Positions 8,337 to 17,167 of a stretch of DNA of 64,000 nt are shown here, piece by piece. The stretch lies in NCBI RefSeq assembly GCF_002795805.1, contig NZ_CP018799.1, positions 1,295,001 through 1,359,000 on the forward strand, in the 5' to 3' direction. The position numbers and the translations under genes are program-made. Position 1 is the stretch's first letter. Every line of letters begins with the position of its first letter. The DNA comes from Mariprofundus aestuarium. Its GTDB lineage: Bacteria > Pseudomonadota > Zetaproteobacteria > Mariprofundales > Mariprofundaceae. The notes under the pieces are model-generated. The model worked only from the letters and a program-made list of their open reading frames with translations. It ran no database searches and had not been told where the DNA came from.

Positions 8337-9040
8337 TCATGGATGACATCAATTATGGCCACGCAACGCATGTTGGTCATGTTAGTAAGCAAAACGATGA
8401 TAGTTATCTTGTCGATACAAGCACAGGGCTTTGGATCGTATCTGACGGGCTAGGTGGTCATGAAAGTGGTGATGTGGCTAGTGCCATTGTTGTCGAATCC
8501 ATTGCTAAGTCCGTACAGAAAGGGTTGGGCCTTGTTGATGCGCTAGCAGTCGCCCACAAGGCGATACTGAAAGCCAGAAGCAAAGGCAAAGGCTCTACCG
8601 GAATGGCGGCAACCGCAGTAGCCCTAAAACTGAATGGCAATCAGTACGAAGTGGGCTGGATAGGCGATAGTCGCGCCTATCTGTGGGATCAGAAATTACA
8701 TCAGCTAACAAGTGACCATACCTATGTGCAACGCTTGGTTGACGATGGCGAACTTGAGGCTGAAGAAGCACAAAGACATCCTGAGCGAAGCTTCCTGACA
8801 CAGGCATTAGGAACGTTAAGAACCCAAGATGTATCACCTGAAACAATATCTGGACACCTTTCCCATGAAAACCAGGTCATGCTTTGTAGTGATGGCCTTA
8901 CCGATGAACTCAGTGATGTTCAGATAGCATCCATACTGGGGCAAGAGATGAGCGAACAGAAGAAGGTGGATTCTTTAATTCAGTCAGCTTTGGACAATGG
9001 CGGGTCGGACAACATCACTGTGCTATTAATTTCAGTGTAA
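8333..9040 (+). CDS. PP2C-type protein phosphatase
   Basis: A 235-residue protein with the full set of PP2C motifs: GHVSKQNDDS (first metal Asp), VSDGLGGHESG, GMAATAVAL, WIGDSRAYLW, a flap region ending FLTQALGT, LCSDGLTDELSD and GGSDNITVLLI. These residues bind two metal ions that activate water to remove phosphate from Ser/Thr residues. It is cytosolic with no membrane segment, like the small stand-alone Stp/PppA group. It is coupled to the HAD-like gene upstream. No Ser/Thr kinase is in the window, so its target is unknown. Confidence 0.92.
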   Translation: MIMDDINYGHATHVGHVSKQNDDSYLVDTSTGLWIVSDGLGGHESGDVASAIVVESIAKSVQKGLGLVDALAVAHKAILKARSKGKGSTGMAATAVALKLNGNQYEVGWIGDSRAYLWDQKLHQLTSDHTYVQRLVDDGELEAEEAQRHPERSFLTQALGTLRTQDVSPETISGHLSHENQVMLCSDGLTDELSDVQIASILGQEMSEQKKVDSLIQSALDNGGSDNITVLLISV

Positions 9041-9053
9041 GAACTGAAGGGGT

Positions 9054-9066
9054 CGAATTACCGGAG
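9054..9066 (-). repeat. Short relic of the palindrome family
   Basis: CGAATTACCGGAG is identical to the end of copy C read on the other strand. At 13 bases it could be chance, but it lies at the end of an accessory module, as the other copies do. Confidence 0.3.
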
Positions 9067-9118
9067 AATAATAAATTAATTCATCGACATAGTTATATGA
9101 CAATGAAACAAGCAGGCA

Positions 9119-9156
9119 CAAAAAAACCCCAGCTATGGAAAACCATAACTGGGGTT
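9119..9156 (-). terminator. Terminator of tRNA-Glu
   Basis: On the minus strand, 14-base arms (9143-9156 and 9125-9138, one mismatch) around an AAAA/TTTT loop are followed by a run of seven T. It lies directly after the 3' end of the tRNA. Confidence 0.85.
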
Positions 9157-9159
9157 ACC

Positions 9160-9236
9160 TGGCGTCCCCAAGGGGATTCGAACCCCTGTTGCCGCCGTGA
9201 AAGGGCGGTGTCCTAGGCCGACTAGACGATGGGGAC
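9160..9236 (-). tRNA. tRNA-Glu (anticodon TTC)
   Basis: 77 bases including an encoded CCA. The acceptor arms GTCCCCA/TGGGGAC pair fully, the anticodon stem CCGCC/GGCGG encloses the loop CTTTCAC, and the T arm is CAGGGGTTCGAATCCCCT. The 3' end points to the accessory module at 7900-9040. Confidence 0.97.
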
Positions 9237-9307
9237 CTGTTGGACGCGGCGAAGATTAACGAACGGTTTTATCCCGTCAACCAAAATATGCACCTCTTTT
9301 TTCATCA

Positions 9308-10186
9308 TTAAGATTTATATTCTGATCGGACTATTCTTTGCGCATCATCCAGCTCAAGTACCACATCAGCAAGTTCGGGAAGATTATCCAGGCTTACACG
9401 CGTCAGCCGCTCATAATGTTGGATAAAACGCTTTAACTGCTGACTATTCATCCCCTCCTCTTGATGTGTTCTGAATGTTTTAGCTTCCTGCCTGCTTCGC
9501 CACTGCAATACAGAATCAAACCCCGGCGCCTTCAGGAAAACCACTGCATCGATCATACTGAACAGTTGGCGATAGCTGCCTGCCAGAACCTGGTTCACAT
9601 AAGCTCTCCATACCCCTTCTCTATCTTCTATGGCCTCTAGTTCATTCGTCGCTGTTAGCAGATCATCCTTCGACTGCGCTGGTGTGGCGACACACCACCC
9701 CTCAAAAAGCACAACATCAACCGGCGCATTACATCGTGGCCATAGCTTCTCGGGAAGACGGTCATCAATGCTTTTATCGAATCTTGATAGTGAGACCTCA
9801 CCATCCTCCGCAATTAGTTTATGGATCGTCTCAATACCCAGCCCTATATCATGGGTGCCCGGTACACCCCGGGTTTTGAAAAGTGGATGTATCGCTTCAG
9901 CGAGCTTAAGCCGATCACTTCGAGTCAGGTAGAGGTCATCGATGGAGAGCGTAGCGACATTATATCCAAAGTTTTGTTTAAGTATTATTGCCAATACTGC
10001 GGTAATGGTCGATTTACCACTGCCCTGCGCGCCGTTAATGCCGATCACAAGTGGTTTACCCTGCTTGCGTGATGCGACCCAGCCAGCCAGTGGTACAAGG
10101 TAATTATTCACGATCGCCATGTAACTTTTCGGCAGCCCTTCCTGTCGAATAAAACTATTTAGCTCTGCAGACAAACCGGGACCCAT
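9308..10186 (-). CDS. D-glycerate 3-kinase-like P-loop kinase
   Basis: A 292-residue cytosolic protein with Walker A GINGAQGSGKST, followed by LSIDDLYLTRSDR and HPLFKTRGVPGTHD, which are hallmarks of the plant-type glycerate kinase/uridine kinase-like group, and a DVVLFEGWCV strand. The family phosphorylates D-glycerate to 3-phosphoglycerate; bacterial members are often unassigned. The ATG at 10186 follows the CDF stop by eight bases. A longer start (GTG 10231) would overlap the CDF gene. The two genes may be cotranscribed, although their functions do not obviously connect. Confidence 0.8.
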   Translation of the reverse strand: MGPGLSAELNSFIRQEGLPKSYMAIVNNYLVPLAGWVASRKQGKPLVIGINGAQGSGKSTITAVLAIILKQNFGYNVATLSIDDLYLTRSDRLKLAEAIHPLFKTRGVPGTHDIGLGIETIHKLIAEDGEVSLSRFDKSIDDRLPEKLWPRCNAPVDVVLFEGWCVATPAQSKDDLLTATNELEAIEDREGVWRAYVNQVLAGSYRQLFSMIDAVVFLKAPGFDSVLQWRSRQEAKTFRTHQEEGMNSQQLKRFIQHYERLTRVSLDNLPELADVVLELDDAQRIVRSEYKS

Positions 10187-10194
10187 TTTAAAAC

Positions 10195-11091
10195 CTAGTG
10201 ATTGCAGGGCTCGCAACAGTGGTGACTGCACCCCTCCGAATCCGATTCAGGCTGTAGCGTGGCATGCTCCACCCCAGCTTCTCGCAAGCTGTGCTGTAGT
10301 GCGGCAAGTGTTCGATCCCAATGAGACAGGTTTTCGACAACAACATGTGCTGAAAGTGCCCGCCCACCATCCGGCATTTTCCAGATATGGATATGGTGGG
10401 TTTCCTTTACCCCTTTCACACCACACATGGCCTTCTCCAGCATCAATAGATCGACATCGGAAGGTGTCGCCGCCATCAACTCGCCAGTAGTCTCGCGTAA
10501 GAGGCTCCATCCTCCCCAGGCAAGAATACCCGCCACAAGAAACGAGAGGATCGGGTCAATCGGCATCCAGCCGGTGAAAAATATCACCGCACCCGCAACG
10601 ATGGCCGCGACTGAACCCAGCGTATCGCCAAGCACATGCCAGTACGCCGCTCGTGTATTGATATCATGTGCTCCGTGAAGCCACTTTAGAATCACCAGGT
10701 TCACCGCAAGCCCCACAAAGCCGACTACAATCACAATCAAGCCCTGTACCTCGGGAGGTTCAACCAGTCGCCCAAACGCCTCCCAGACGATCCAACCACT
10801 CAAAAACCAGAGAGCCACACCATTGGCCTGAGCCGCAAGCACCCTTGCCCGACCATAGCCATAGGTCATGCCGTCATGGGCGGGTTTCATAGCCAGTCGC
10901 CCTGCAAAAGCAGCAACGCCAAGCGCCACAACATCTGAACTCATATGTACAGCATCAGCCAGCAGGGCCAGCGAGTTAGAGATCCAGCCACCAGCAAACT
11001 CCACAATGGCAAATAGAGCCGTTAATGCCAGCGCCATATCCAGATGGTGATGTGAATGCCCGTGATGGCTATGGTGATGGTGTCCGGACAC
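10195..11091 (-). CDS. CDF family zinc/divalent cation exporter
   Basis: A 298-residue inner-membrane protein with a His-rich N-terminus (SGHHHHSHHGHSHHH), six membrane helices and a cytoplasmic C-terminal domain ending in a His/Cys cluster (HHCCEPCNH). The metal site has HxxxD in helix 2 (AVHMSSD) and HxxxD in helix 5 (HVLGD), which in studied members favours zinc. It exchanges the ion for protons. The start is GTG at 11091 behind a GAGGGGG. It is close to the ZitB/CzcD group. Confidence 0.92.
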   Translation of the reverse strand: MSGHHHHSHHGHSHHHLDMALALTALFAIVEFAGGWISNSLALLADAVHMSSDVVALGVAAFAGRLAMKPAHDGMTYGYGRARVLAAQANGVALWFLSGWIVWEAFGRLVEPPEVQGLIVIVVGFVGLAVNLVILKWLHGAHDINTRAAYWHVLGDTLGSVAAIVAGAVIFFTGWMPIDPILSFLVAGILAWGGWSLLRETTGELMAATPSDVDLLMLEKAMCGVKGVKETHHIHIWKMPDGGRALSAHVVVENLSHWDRTLAALQHSLREAGVEHATLQPESDSEGCSHHCCEPCNH

Positions 11092-11234
11092 TAATCCCCC
11101 TCTTATAGCTGTAGTTAGTTATTCAATTACTTAATCATTCAAAATATGCGCAACAATTCAACCATTGTCGAATGATGGTAAAAGTTCGGCCGATGAGTGA
11201 TTTATCCGGATCGAAAATAAAGGCTAGAACCCTG

Positions 11235-11254
11235 TTAATTTCCGGAGTTGGCCG
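11235..11254 (-). repeat. 67-bp palindrome family, fragment D
   Basis: TTAATTTCCGGAGTTGGCCG matches the left end of the reverse-oriented copies (ACCGGAGTTGGCC at 53980). Only about 20 bases remain, in the gap between the CDF gene and sodB. Confidence 0.4.
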
Positions 11255-11328
11255 TAACCGTGATATTGCACTACAATATTAGACAACGGGGTTTTGGCCC
11301 TGAATGAATGTACGAACAGGAGTTAACC

Positions 11329-11904
11329 ATGCCATTTAAACTGCCTGCCCTGCCCTATGCCAGAGATGCACTGGCACCTCATATCTCCGAGGAGACACTG
11401 AACTACCATTACGGTAAACATCACAACACATACCTTACCAATTTGAACAATCTTATTGCCGGAACCGAGCTTGAGGATAACTCCCTGGAAGAGATCATCC
11501 TCACATCTACCGGTGGGCTGTTTAATAATGCGGCTCAAGTATGGAATCACACCTTCTACTGGAACTGCCTCTCACCTGAAGGCGGCGGCGATCCTGCCGA
11601 TGCGCTCGGTGATGCCATCAACGAAGCATTCGGTTCCTTTGAGGCATTTAAAGAGCAGTTCTCCAAGTCGGCCGCAACCAACTTCGGCAGCGGCTGGACA
11701 TGGCTGGTGAAAAATGAAGATGGCGAACTGGAGATCGTCAACACCAGCAATGCAGGCAACCCGATGACAGATGGCCTGAAACCACTGCTAACATGTGATG
11801 TCTGGGAGCACGCCTATTACATCGATTACCGTAATGCCCGCCCTGCTTATCTTCAGGCATTCTGGAAACTTGTAAACTGGAATTTCGTTCTGAATAACCT
11901 TTAG
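11329..11904 (+). CDS. sodB: Iron superoxide dismutase
   Basis: A 191-residue protein of full length for the Fe/Mn family. The metal ligands are His27 (LNYHYGKHH), His74 (WNHTFYW), Asp157 and His161 ([12 protein letters not shown]). Gln70 in NNAAQVWNH is the iron-type marker; manganese enzymes carry the active-site Gln in the second domain. It converts superoxide to oxygen and peroxide in the cytoplasm. AGGAG six bases ahead of ATG 11329 fixes the start over an in-frame codon at 11308. It appears monocistronic. Confidence 0.95.
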   Translation: MPFKLPALPYARDALAPHISEETLNYHYGKHHNTYLTNLNNLIAGTELEDNSLEEIILTSTGGLFNNAAQVWNHTFYWNCLSPEGGGDPADALGDAINEAFGSFEAFKEQFSKSAATNFGSGWTWLVKNEDGELEIVNTSNAGNPMTDGLKPLLTCDVWEHAYYIDYRNARPAYLQAFWKLVNWNFVLNNL

Positions 11905-12034
11905 TTATAAACAAGTTAACATCACTTTATTAATGTATATTATCCGATAATGCAAACCAAGGATTCGAGCATTATGCCCGGATCCTTGGTGATGAGTTCT
12001 TGCCATTGCCGATTATCGAACGTGGAATAGAGCC

Positions 12035-13441
12035 ATGACGGATCAAACCAGTAAAGTCGGCCTGTTAAGCAGCACCTCCCTGCCAGCTAGGCTCATGACT
12101 CTCTGCAATCAAATTGCTCAGACCGGTGGTCGCGGCTGGCTTGTTGGCGGCAGTGTTCGCGACATGTTGCTGGGTCACCCCCCAAAGGATTTCGATCTGG
12201 AGGTTTATGGGATTGAAGCCAAAGCACTTGAGACCCTGTTAAAGACAATGGGGCGAACAGAGGCTGTCGGCAGACAGTTCGGCATCTTGAAGCTATGGAC
12301 GGGTGGACTAGAAATTGATGTTGCCCTTCCGCGCACCGAGCGCAAAACCGCCAGCGGTCACTGCGGTTTTGCCATACATACTGACCCCTATCTCTCTCCT
12401 GAAAAAGCGTGTCTGCGTCGCGACTTTAGCATCAATGCGATGATGTTTGATCCGCTCACCTGTTCCCTGCTCGATTTTCATAACGGGCAACGCGACCTGA
12501 AAGCCGGAATCCTCAGGCATGTCAGCAGCGCCTTTGCCGAGGACCCACTACGCCCATTGCGTGCCGTGCAGTTTGCCGCGCGCTTTAAGTTAACTCTGGA
12601 GAAGGATACAGCAGATCTATGCAGGTCTCTGCTTGCTGAAGCCGACAAGCTCCCCCCGTCCCGCATCTGGGATGAATGGAAAAAATGGGCGCTCTCCCAA
12701 CACCCCTCCTATGGACTGTCTGCACTTGCTGAGTCCGGCTGGCTGGTACGCTATCCGGAACTGGAGCCCATGATGGGCTGTGAACAGGAGCCTCACTGGC
12801 ATCCGGAGGGTGATGTCTGGAAGCATACACTGCAGGTTTGTGATCAGGCCGCGAACCTCTGCACAAGAAAAGAGTTGAATGATGAGACGCGAATGTTGCT
12901 TGTGCTCTCCTCGCTCTGCCACGATGTCGGCAAGCCGGATACCTCCTTCGTGAATGATCAGGGACGCATCTGCTCACCCGGTCATGCAGAGGTTGGCGTC
13001 GATATTTCCAGGTCGTTCCTGAAAAGAATTGCAGCACCACTCCGACTCACTGATATGATCCTTCCTTTGGTCAAAGAACATATCACCCATCTGCACGGAG
13101 AACCGACAGAACGTGCTGTACGCAGGCTTGCAGATCGATTGACCCCGGCCAATATTGAGCTATGGGAAATGCTGGTTGAGGCGGATGCCTCGGGTCGCCA
13201 CCCTGCACCAGCGTCACGCCCGGCGCTTGGCTGGCTGAAGCTTGCCGAAGAACTGAAGCATCAGCACAACAGGCCTGAACCACTACTAACCGGTCAAATG
13301 CTTCTTGATCTCGGTGAAAAACCGGGCCCCGGCATGGGAGAAATCATCAGCAAGGCATATCAGGCACAGCTTGATGGCACTATTTCTGACAAGCATTCAG
13401 CTGTTCAATGGTACAATGACTTCAGGCCTTGGAGCCAATAA
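12035..13441 (+). CDS. cca: CCA tRNA nucleotidyltransferase with HD domain
   Basis: A 468-residue protein. The nucleotidyltransferase head has GGSVRDMLLG and DFDLEVYG (catalytic D-x-D), then RRDFSINAM and DPLRPLRAVQFAARF. The C-terminal part has an HD phosphohydrolase motif, SLCHDVGKPDT, with downstream His/Asp. Enzymes of this build add or repair the 3' CCA of tRNA, and the HD part can remove 2',3'-cyclic phosphates. Both tRNAs in this window already encode CCA, so repair is the likely main role. Confidence 0.92.
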   Translation: MTDQTSKVGLLSSTSLPARLMTLCNQIAQTGGRGWLVGGSVRDMLLGHPPKDFDLEVYGIEAKALETLLKTMGRTEAVGRQFGILKLWTGGLEIDVALPRTERKTASGHCGFAIHTDPYLSPEKACLRRDFSINAMMFDPLTCSLLDFHNGQRDLKAGILRHVSSAFAEDPLRPLRAVQFAARFKLTLEKDTADLCRSLLAEADKLPPSRIWDEWKKWALSQHPSYGLSALAESGWLVRYPELEPMMGCEQEPHWHPEGDVWKHTLQVCDQAANLCTRKELNDETRMLLVLSSLCHDVGKPDTSFVNDQGRICSPGHAEVGVDISRSFLKRIAAPLRLTDMILPLVKEHITHLHGEPTERAVRRLADRLTPANIELWEMLVEADASGRHPAPASRPALGWLKLAEELKHQHNRPEPLLTGQMLLDLGEKPGPGMGEIISKAYQAQLDGTISDKHSAVQWYNDFRPWSQ

Positions 13442-13482
13442 CCTAGGGCAATAGTCAACCATTTGATTTCATTGGTGTTTCA

Positions 13483-13510
13483 TTGACGTTTTAATTATTG
13501 CCGCTATACT
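13483..13510 (+). promoter_or_regulatory. Sigma70-type promoter of the cytochrome gene
   Basis: TTGACG at 13483-13488 and TATACT at 13505-13510 are separated by 16 bases, 28 bases ahead of the ATG at 13538, which has AGGAG as its ribosome site. Confidence 0.75.
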
Positions 13511-13537
13511 GCCGTTGCAATCAATTTAGGAGTTTCC

Positions 13538-14278
13538 ATGCCCCACTATCGGCGTTTTTCAGATGCATCAGTCAGTGAAAAAATCCTCGACACCATGTTT
13601 CTCATTACGATCGGGCTTGGTTACCTGTTTGCCCTCGGCCACACCTTTTTTTCACATGAAGGACGTGACGGAAAGGCAGGCCTCTCCGTCGAAGATGTGA
13701 AAATCGCCTACTATGGTCAGCATCAGCAGACCCGCCTTGGCGCCGCACTTAACGGACCGATGGCCGGCAACCTCGAGAGCGAAGAGCAGAAGCAGGTTAT
13801 CGTTGACTGGATCGAGAGGGGTACTGGCAAGACTGAGTTTGAGGTCAATGTCGCTCCTATTCTGAACAGCAACTGTATTGCCTGCCACTCTGTTCAGGCT
13901 GAAATGGGGCTTCCTCCACTAACCTCCTACGATGAGGTCATAAAACTGACCCATGCTGATACCGGCGCCTCAGTTCAGAGCCTGGTTCGCGTATCTCATA
14001 TCCACCTTTTCGGTATCGCCTTTATCCTCTTTTTCGTCGGCCGGATATTCATTCTCTGTGAAATGCCGGTAATGACCAAGCGCATTACGGTTGCAGTTCC
14101 TTTCCTGGCGATTCTTATCGACATCCTCTCCTGGTACATCACAAAGTTCATTCCCGGCTTTGCCTTTGTTGTTGTGATAGCAGGTGGACTGATGGGTATC
14201 TCACTCACCATCCAGATTCTGGTCTCACTCTATCAGATGTGGCTCTACAAGCCGAAAGTGGAACCCATTGAAATGTAA
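13538..14278 (+). CDS. Membrane-bound monohaem cytochrome c
   Basis: A 246-residue protein with one N-terminal membrane helix (about 17-37), a periplasmic section containing a single haem c motif (NCIACHS, about residue 112), and three further helices (about 150-245). The first of these carries two His in SHIHLFG, which might serve as haem or quinone ligands. It leads a run of three cytochrome c genes followed by hemN. A role passing electrons between the membrane quinone pool and soluble cytochromes is inferred. I do not recognise a named family. Confidence 0.75.
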   Translation: MPHYRRFSDASVSEKILDTMFLITIGLGYLFALGHTFFSHEGRDGKAGLSVEDVKIAYYGQHQQTRLGAALNGPMAGNLESEEQKQVIVDWIERGTGKTEFEVNVAPILNSNCIACHSVQAEMGLPPLTSYDEVIKLTHADTGASVQSLVRVSHIHLFGIAFILFFVGRIFILCEMPVMTKRITVAVPFLAILIDILSWYITKFIPGFAFVVVIAGGLMGISLTIQILVSLYQMWLYKPKVEPIEM

Positions 14279-14378
14279 ACGGTGTAATGTTTGATGCATG
14301 ACGCGCAAACATTGCGCTCACAACAGTTGCAGAACGAAAGTAAAATCCTCCCATAGTGGAGAAACAAGGAGAAACACC

Positions 14379-14669
14379 ATGAAAAAAACAATTGCGATGA
14401 TGATTGCTGCAGCATTCTTCGGCCTTAGCGCCCAGTCTGCATTGGCCTCCGACATTGATGGCGCCAAGCTGTTCGATAAGAAATGCAAGATGTGCCACAA
14501 GATTGATGTAAAAAAAGTTGGCCCTGCAGTAAACGCAATGAATACGGATGAGGCAGCACTAAAGGCCACGATCACAGATGGTCGCAAGATGATGCCTTCG
14601 TACGGCAAGAAATTCAGTGGTGAAGAGATTGATGCACTGGTCGCTTTCATTAAAAGCAACCAGCAGTAA
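14379..14669 (+). CDS. Periplasmic class I monohaem cytochrome c
   Basis: A 96-residue precursor. Residues 1-23 are a signal peptide ending ALA-S. The mature part has one haem motif (KCKMCHK) and a distal Met in MMPSYGKKFSGEEIDALVAFI, the fold of small class I cytochromes such as c-551/c-552. AAGGAG lies seven bases ahead of this ATG. It is flanked by two other cytochrome genes and closed by a strong terminator. It probably shuttles electrons to a terminal oxidase. Confidence 0.9.
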   Translation: MKKTIAMMIAAAFFGLSAQSALASDIDGAKLFDKKCKMCHKIDVKKVGPAVNAMNTDEAALKATITDGRKMMPSYGKKFSGEEIDALVAFIKSNQQ

Positions 14670-14677
14670 AGAGAGAT

Positions 14678-14705
14678 AAAGCCCCGACCTGTTCGGGGCT
14701 TTTCT
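14678..14705 (+). terminator. Rho-independent terminator
   Basis: AAGCCCCGA / TCGGGGCTT arms with a short loop and a T run, directly after the monohaem cytochrome gene. Confidence 0.9.
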
Positions 14706-14836
14706 TTACTCAATCTAAGGTTATCTGGTATCAATTCGTTCAGAGTTGACAATTCCCCTGAATCCACAGCACCAAACCCTTGCGCTAAGAATCCGTGTGG
14801 TAAATAGTTAGCACTTCACACGGGAGGAGATTACTT

Positions 14837-15658
14837 ATGGATTTCAAACGACTCACAGGGGTTGCATTAGCCCTTCTGATCATGCCTTTCTCTGCTACGG
14901 CAGACGATAGCCTAGATGGCAAGGCGTTATACCAGGCAAACTGTGCCGCCTGTCATGGGAGTGACGGCATTCCAACAGAGTTTGGTAAATCACTAAAACC
15001 ATTCCCAGCTCGCAACCATCAGGCTGTTGTTGGCCTGGTAGAGCGCGATGAGCTGCGCCGCATTATCAACTACGGTATCAATGGTACTGAGATGACACCG
15101 AAAAAGTATGATCTCGACGGCTTGCAGATCGAAGCTGTGATCGATTATATGGAGACATTCAGCTACAAACCCAACCTGGTCAACGGTAAAGCTCGTTTTG
15201 AGGCAGTCTGCGCAAGTTGCCACGGAATGGATGGTCGCGCCAAGACAGGCATGGGCGCCAAGAACCTCGTTTATTCAACACTGAGCCTGCAGGAGATGGC
15301 CCACACCATGCGTTATGGTCGTCCGGGCACCAAGATGACCAGCAAACGTCATCAGTTGACCAACGCTGATATTTCTGATGTTGCCAACTACGCATACTCG
15401 CTTCGTTATAAAGCCGACCTAGCCAATGGTCAAAAGCTCTATGCTAAGAACTGCGCCTCCTGTCACGCCACACCTTCAGCTATCAAACTGACTGGCAATG
15501 CAGCCTCCAAGCGTACGCTAGCAGACCTTTCTGATCGCCTGATTGATCTGCGTATCCGTCATGGTCGTCATGTGGATCGTGCCGGCAAGCACATTGCCCA
15601 CCTTTCCGCTGATGATACACAGGACATCATCGCGCACATGAGGAAGAGTACAAAATAA
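14837..15658 (+). CDS. Periplasmic trihaem cytochrome c
   Basis: A 273-residue precursor with a signal peptide (1-22, ending ATA) and three repeated cytochrome c domains. Each opens with a G-x-x-L/R-Y/F-x-x-x-C motif: NCAACHG, VCASCHG and NCASCHA. Candidate distal Met residues are seen in TEMTPKKY and TKMTSKRH; the third domain has His-rich RHGRHVDRAGKH instead. A GGGAGGAG ribosome site precedes it. Its stop overlaps the hemN start (TAATG), so haem protein and haem synthesis are coupled. Electron-transfer partner unknown. Confidence 0.88.
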   Translation: MDFKRLTGVALALLIMPFSATADDSLDGKALYQANCAACHGSDGIPTEFGKSLKPFPARNHQAVVGLVERDELRRIINYGINGTEMTPKKYDLDGLQIEAVIDYMETFSYKPNLVNGKARFEAVCASCHGMDGRAKTGMGAKNLVYSTLSLQEMAHTMRYGRPGTKMTSKRHQLTNADISDVANYAYSLRYKADLANGQKLYAKNCASCHATPSAIKLTGNAASKRTLADLSDRLIDLRIRHGRHVDRAGKHIAHLSADDTQDIIAHMRKSTK

Positions 15659-17079
15659 TGACGTTACACTCCGATAAAGGCGCCTCCCAACTGGGGGGCG
15701 CTGATCTTTTTGATCTGGAAGTTATCAAGAAATACGACAAGGCCGGGCCGCGTTACACCTCCTACCCCACCGCTCCGATGTTTCACACCGGCATCAGTGC
15801 CAAAGAGTATTCGCAAACGCTCAGTGATGTTGCTGATAGCGATGCACCGTTGTCACTCTATATCCACATCCCGTTCTGCAACACCGTCTGCTACTACTGC
15901 GGCTGCAGTAAAATCGTAACCAAGAAGTATGACCGTGCAGCGCCTTACCTTGAACTTCTGCTCAAAGAGATTGACCGGGTTGCTGACGCTATGGGTAACA
16001 CACGCCGCCCGGTAACCCAGCTTCACTTCGGTGGCGGCACCCCAACATTCATGAGCAACGACCAGATGCGCGCCATCATGACTCGACTGCGTGAGCGGTT
16101 TAACTTCGTCGGCAAGGATGAGGGTGAATTCAGCATCGAAATTGATCCGCGTGAATGCGATGAAGACACGGTTCGTGTATTGCAGGAGATCGGCCTGAAT
16201 CGCATGAGCATGGGCGTACAGGATTTCGATCCGATTGTGCAGAAGGCCGTCAACCGTATTCAGTCCAAGGAAGAGACGCTGCGTGTACTGAATGAAGCAC
16301 GCCAGCACGGCTTTGAATCGATGAACATCGACCTGATGTATGGCCTGCCACACCAGACGGTTGAAACATTCGATGCCACCTTGAATACAATCATCGAATT
16401 CAATCCTGATCGCATTGCACTGTTTAACTACGCACATCTGCCGCACATGTTTATGCCTCAGCGTCGTATTGATGAGGCATCACTGCCGTCAGCACAGGAT
16501 AAGTTGAATATCCTCGAGCACAGCATCAACAAGCTGCTGGACGCCGGTTATGTGTTTATCGGTATGGATCATTTTGCCAAGCCGGAAGATGAACTCACCA
16601 TTGCCCAGAAGAACGGCAAGCTCTATCGCAACTTCCAGGGTTACAGCACACAGGCAGACTGTGATCTGATTGGCCTAGGTGTCACCTCTATCGGATATGT
16701 CGGCGGTGGTTTCTTCCAGAATGCCAAAGAGATGGACCCTTATGCAGAGGCCATTGATAACGGTGATTTCGCGGTATTCCGCGGTTATATCCTCTCTGAT
16801 GAAGATCACCTGCGTCGCCAGGTAATCATGCGCCTGATGTGTGATTTCGCACTCGACTACACGCAGTTTGAGGGCGAGTTCGGCATCAACTTCAAGGAAC
16901 ACTTTGCCGATGGCATTGCCGACCTTGATGAGATGGCCAAGGACAACCTGGTAGAGCTGCGCGAAGACGGCCTGACTGTGCTGCCTGCAGGGCGCCTGCT
17001 GATCCGCAACGTCGCGATGGTATTCGATGAGTACCTGCAGAAGAAAAAAGAGGGTTCAAGCTTCTCCAAAACCATCTGA
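15658..17079 (+). CDS. hemN: Oxygen-independent coproporphyrinogen III oxidase
   Basis: A 473-residue radical SAM enzyme with the cluster motif CNTVCYYCGC (C-x3-C-x2-C), preceded by YIHIPF and followed by HFGGGTPTF and the HemN C-terminal domain (AQKNGKLYRNFQGYSTQ). It decarboxylates two propionates of coproporphyrinogen III to make protoporphyrinogen IX without oxygen, for haem. It begins at an ATG overlapping the stop of the trihaem cytochrome and ends at a terminator. Confidence 0.95.
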   Translation: MTLHSDKGASQLGGADLFDLEVIKKYDKAGPRYTSYPTAPMFHTGISAKEYSQTLSDVADSDAPLSLYIHIPFCNTVCYYCGCSKIVTKKYDRAAPYLELLLKEIDRVADAMGNTRRPVTQLHFGGGTPTFMSNDQMRAIMTRLRERFNFVGKDEGEFSIEIDPRECDEDTVRVLQEIGLNRMSMGVQDFDPIVQKAVNRIQSKEETLRVLNEARQHGFESMNIDLMYGLPHQTVETFDATLNTIIEFNPDRIALFNYAHLPHMFMPQRRIDEASLPSAQDKLNILEHSINKLLDAGYVFIGMDHFAKPEDELTIAQKNGKLYRNFQGYSTQADCDLIGLGVTSIGYVGGGFFQNAKEMDPYAEAIDNGDFAVFRGYILSDEDHLRRQVIMRLMCDFALDYTQFEGEFGINFKEHFADGIADLDEMAKDNLVELREDGLTVLPAGRLLIRNVAMVFDEYLQKKKEGSSFSKTI

Positions 17080-17097
17080 TTGAACTGAAGACCTTAT

Positions 17098-17128
17098 AAG
17101 GGCCGGGTTTATCCCCGGCCTTTTTTAT
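17098..17128 (+). terminator. Terminator after hemN
   Basis: GGCCGGG / CCCGGCC arms with a six-base loop followed by TTTTTT. Confidence 0.9.
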
Positions 17129-17167
17129 TGTTATCTTCCCCGTCCATGAACGAAAAAAGGAATACCT

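Noticed and set aside
9160-9236. tRNA-Glu as an integration site with a duplicated 3' end
   Set aside because: I saw no second copy of the tRNA 3' end in the window, so island insertion at this tRNA is not supported.
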